From: Marinobacter maroccanus
GTDB lineage: Bacteria; Pseudomonadota; Gammaproteobacteria; Pseudomonadales; Oleiphilaceae
Direction: 5' to 3'
DNA length: 64,000 nucleotides
Assembly (NCBI RefSeq): GCF_002933275.1
Contig: NZ_PSSX01000003.1
Location: 248,001 to 312,000 of the forward strand
Each line of letters starts with the position of its first letter. Within the stretch, counting starts at the first letter, position 1. Shown in pieces: positions 63,598-64,000 of this stretch. Below the pieces are notes generated by a model that saw only the letters and a list, made by a program, of their open reading frames with translations, did no database searches and had not been told where the DNA came from. A program made the translations under genes and the position numbers.

Positions 63598-64000
63598 ATG
63601 GCAGAACTGAGAACGCTGGCCCGTCCCTACGCAAAGGCAGCATTTAGTGCCGCTCAGGAGCATGAACAGCTGGCTGAGTGGTCCCAGGTGCTGACAGTTG
63701 CCGGGCAGGTCACCGCGAACAAAGACATTCGACAGCTTCTCGCGAATCCGGGTCTGGAAGAGCAGAAGAAGGCAGAACTGATTCTGGAGGTCGCTGAAGA
63801 TGGCGTCACCGATCAGGTCCGCAACTTTTTCGCTGTACTGGCTGAAAACCGCCGGCTGACTCTTCTTCCTGAGATTGCAGCGCTCTTCAACACGTACCGG
63901 GCTGATCTGGAGCGCACTGTTGATATCGAAGTCACCGCGGCTTTCGAGCTGACGGACGAACAGCAACAGAAGCTCGCCCAGGCACTTTCGAAGAAACTCG
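63598..64000 (+). CDS. atpH: ATP synthase F1 subunit delta (partial, C-terminus outside window)
   Basis: About 134 codons are present (normal about 178). The start MAELRTLARPYAKAAFSAAQE and LLPEIAALFNTYRADLE match AtpH, which joins F1 to the b stator. It begins 15 bases behind atpF. The window ends inside the gene; atpAGDC should follow. Confidence 0.94.
   Translation, partial: MAELRTLARPYAKAAFSAAQEHEQLAEWSQVLTVAGQVTANKDIRQLLANPGLEEQKKAELILEVAEDGVTDQVRNFFAVLAENRRLTLLPEIAALFNTYRADLERTVDIEVTAAFELTDEQQQKLAQALSKKL

Overview
The window is a contiguous piece of a gammaproteobacterial chromosome around its replication origin. Gene content and order (dnaA, dnaN, recF and gyrB on one side; rpmH, rnpA, yidD, yidC and mnmE on the other; mnmG, rsmG, parA, parB and the atp operon further on), moderately high GC, an ectoine hydroxylase and a PTS of pseudomonad type all point to a marine, halotolerant relative of Pseudomonas. 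Marinobacter is my best guess. No rRNA, tRNA, CRISPR array, transposase or prophage gene was seen.

Left part, 1-17.3 kb. A fructose PTS operon (fruB-fruK-fruA, minus strand, fruA cut by the window edge) is divergent from its LacI-type regulator fruR. Next on the minus strand come a Cas4-like nuclease/XPD-type helicase and a FAN1-type nuclease with overlapping genes, probably a DNA crosslink repair pair, and then a PuuE-like polysaccharide deacetylase family protein. Across an AT-rich divergent gap lies a TRAP transporter (dctP-dctQ-dctM), followed by a LysR regulator and folM. Small genes (DUF4864, a DUF6482-like protein) and a short-chain dehydrogenase fill the space up to 17.3 kb.

Middle, 17.5-33.3 kb. 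recC-recB-recD form an overlapping operon for recombinational repair. It is followed by two divergent ABC half-transporters separated by a pair of inverted REP-like palindromes; the second transporter appears to start at a rare ATT codon. A GABA aminotransferase and a VC0807-family membrane protein follow.

Origin region, 33.4-45.7 kb. gyrB, recF, an ABC1/UbiB-like kinase, dnaN and dnaA lie on the minus strand, and rpmH-rnpA-yidD-yidC-mnmE on the plus strand. oriC lies between dnaA and rpmH. Two parS palindromes sit inside recF. The kinase gene between dnaN and recF, with a terminator behind it, departs from the textbook dnaA-dnaN-recF-gyrB order.

Right part, 45.7-64 kb. The usual neighbours mnmE and mnmG are separated by about 11 kb of accessory genes: ectD, an acyl-CoA dehydrogenase, a DUF3833 lipoprotein, an RND efflux adaptor and pump, an EAL-domain protein and an MFS transporter. 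The core block then resumes with mnmG-rsmG-parA-parB and the ATP synthase operon atpI-atpB-atpE-atpF-atpH, the last gene cut by the window edge.

Most of the window is well-conserved housekeeping DNA. I did not find a clearly new multi-gene system. The best leads are the ATT start codon, the REP doublet, the parS sites inside recF, the kinase in the dnaN-recF interval, the PuuE-like/TRAP/LysR cluster of unknown substrate, and the nuclease-helicase/FAN1 pair.
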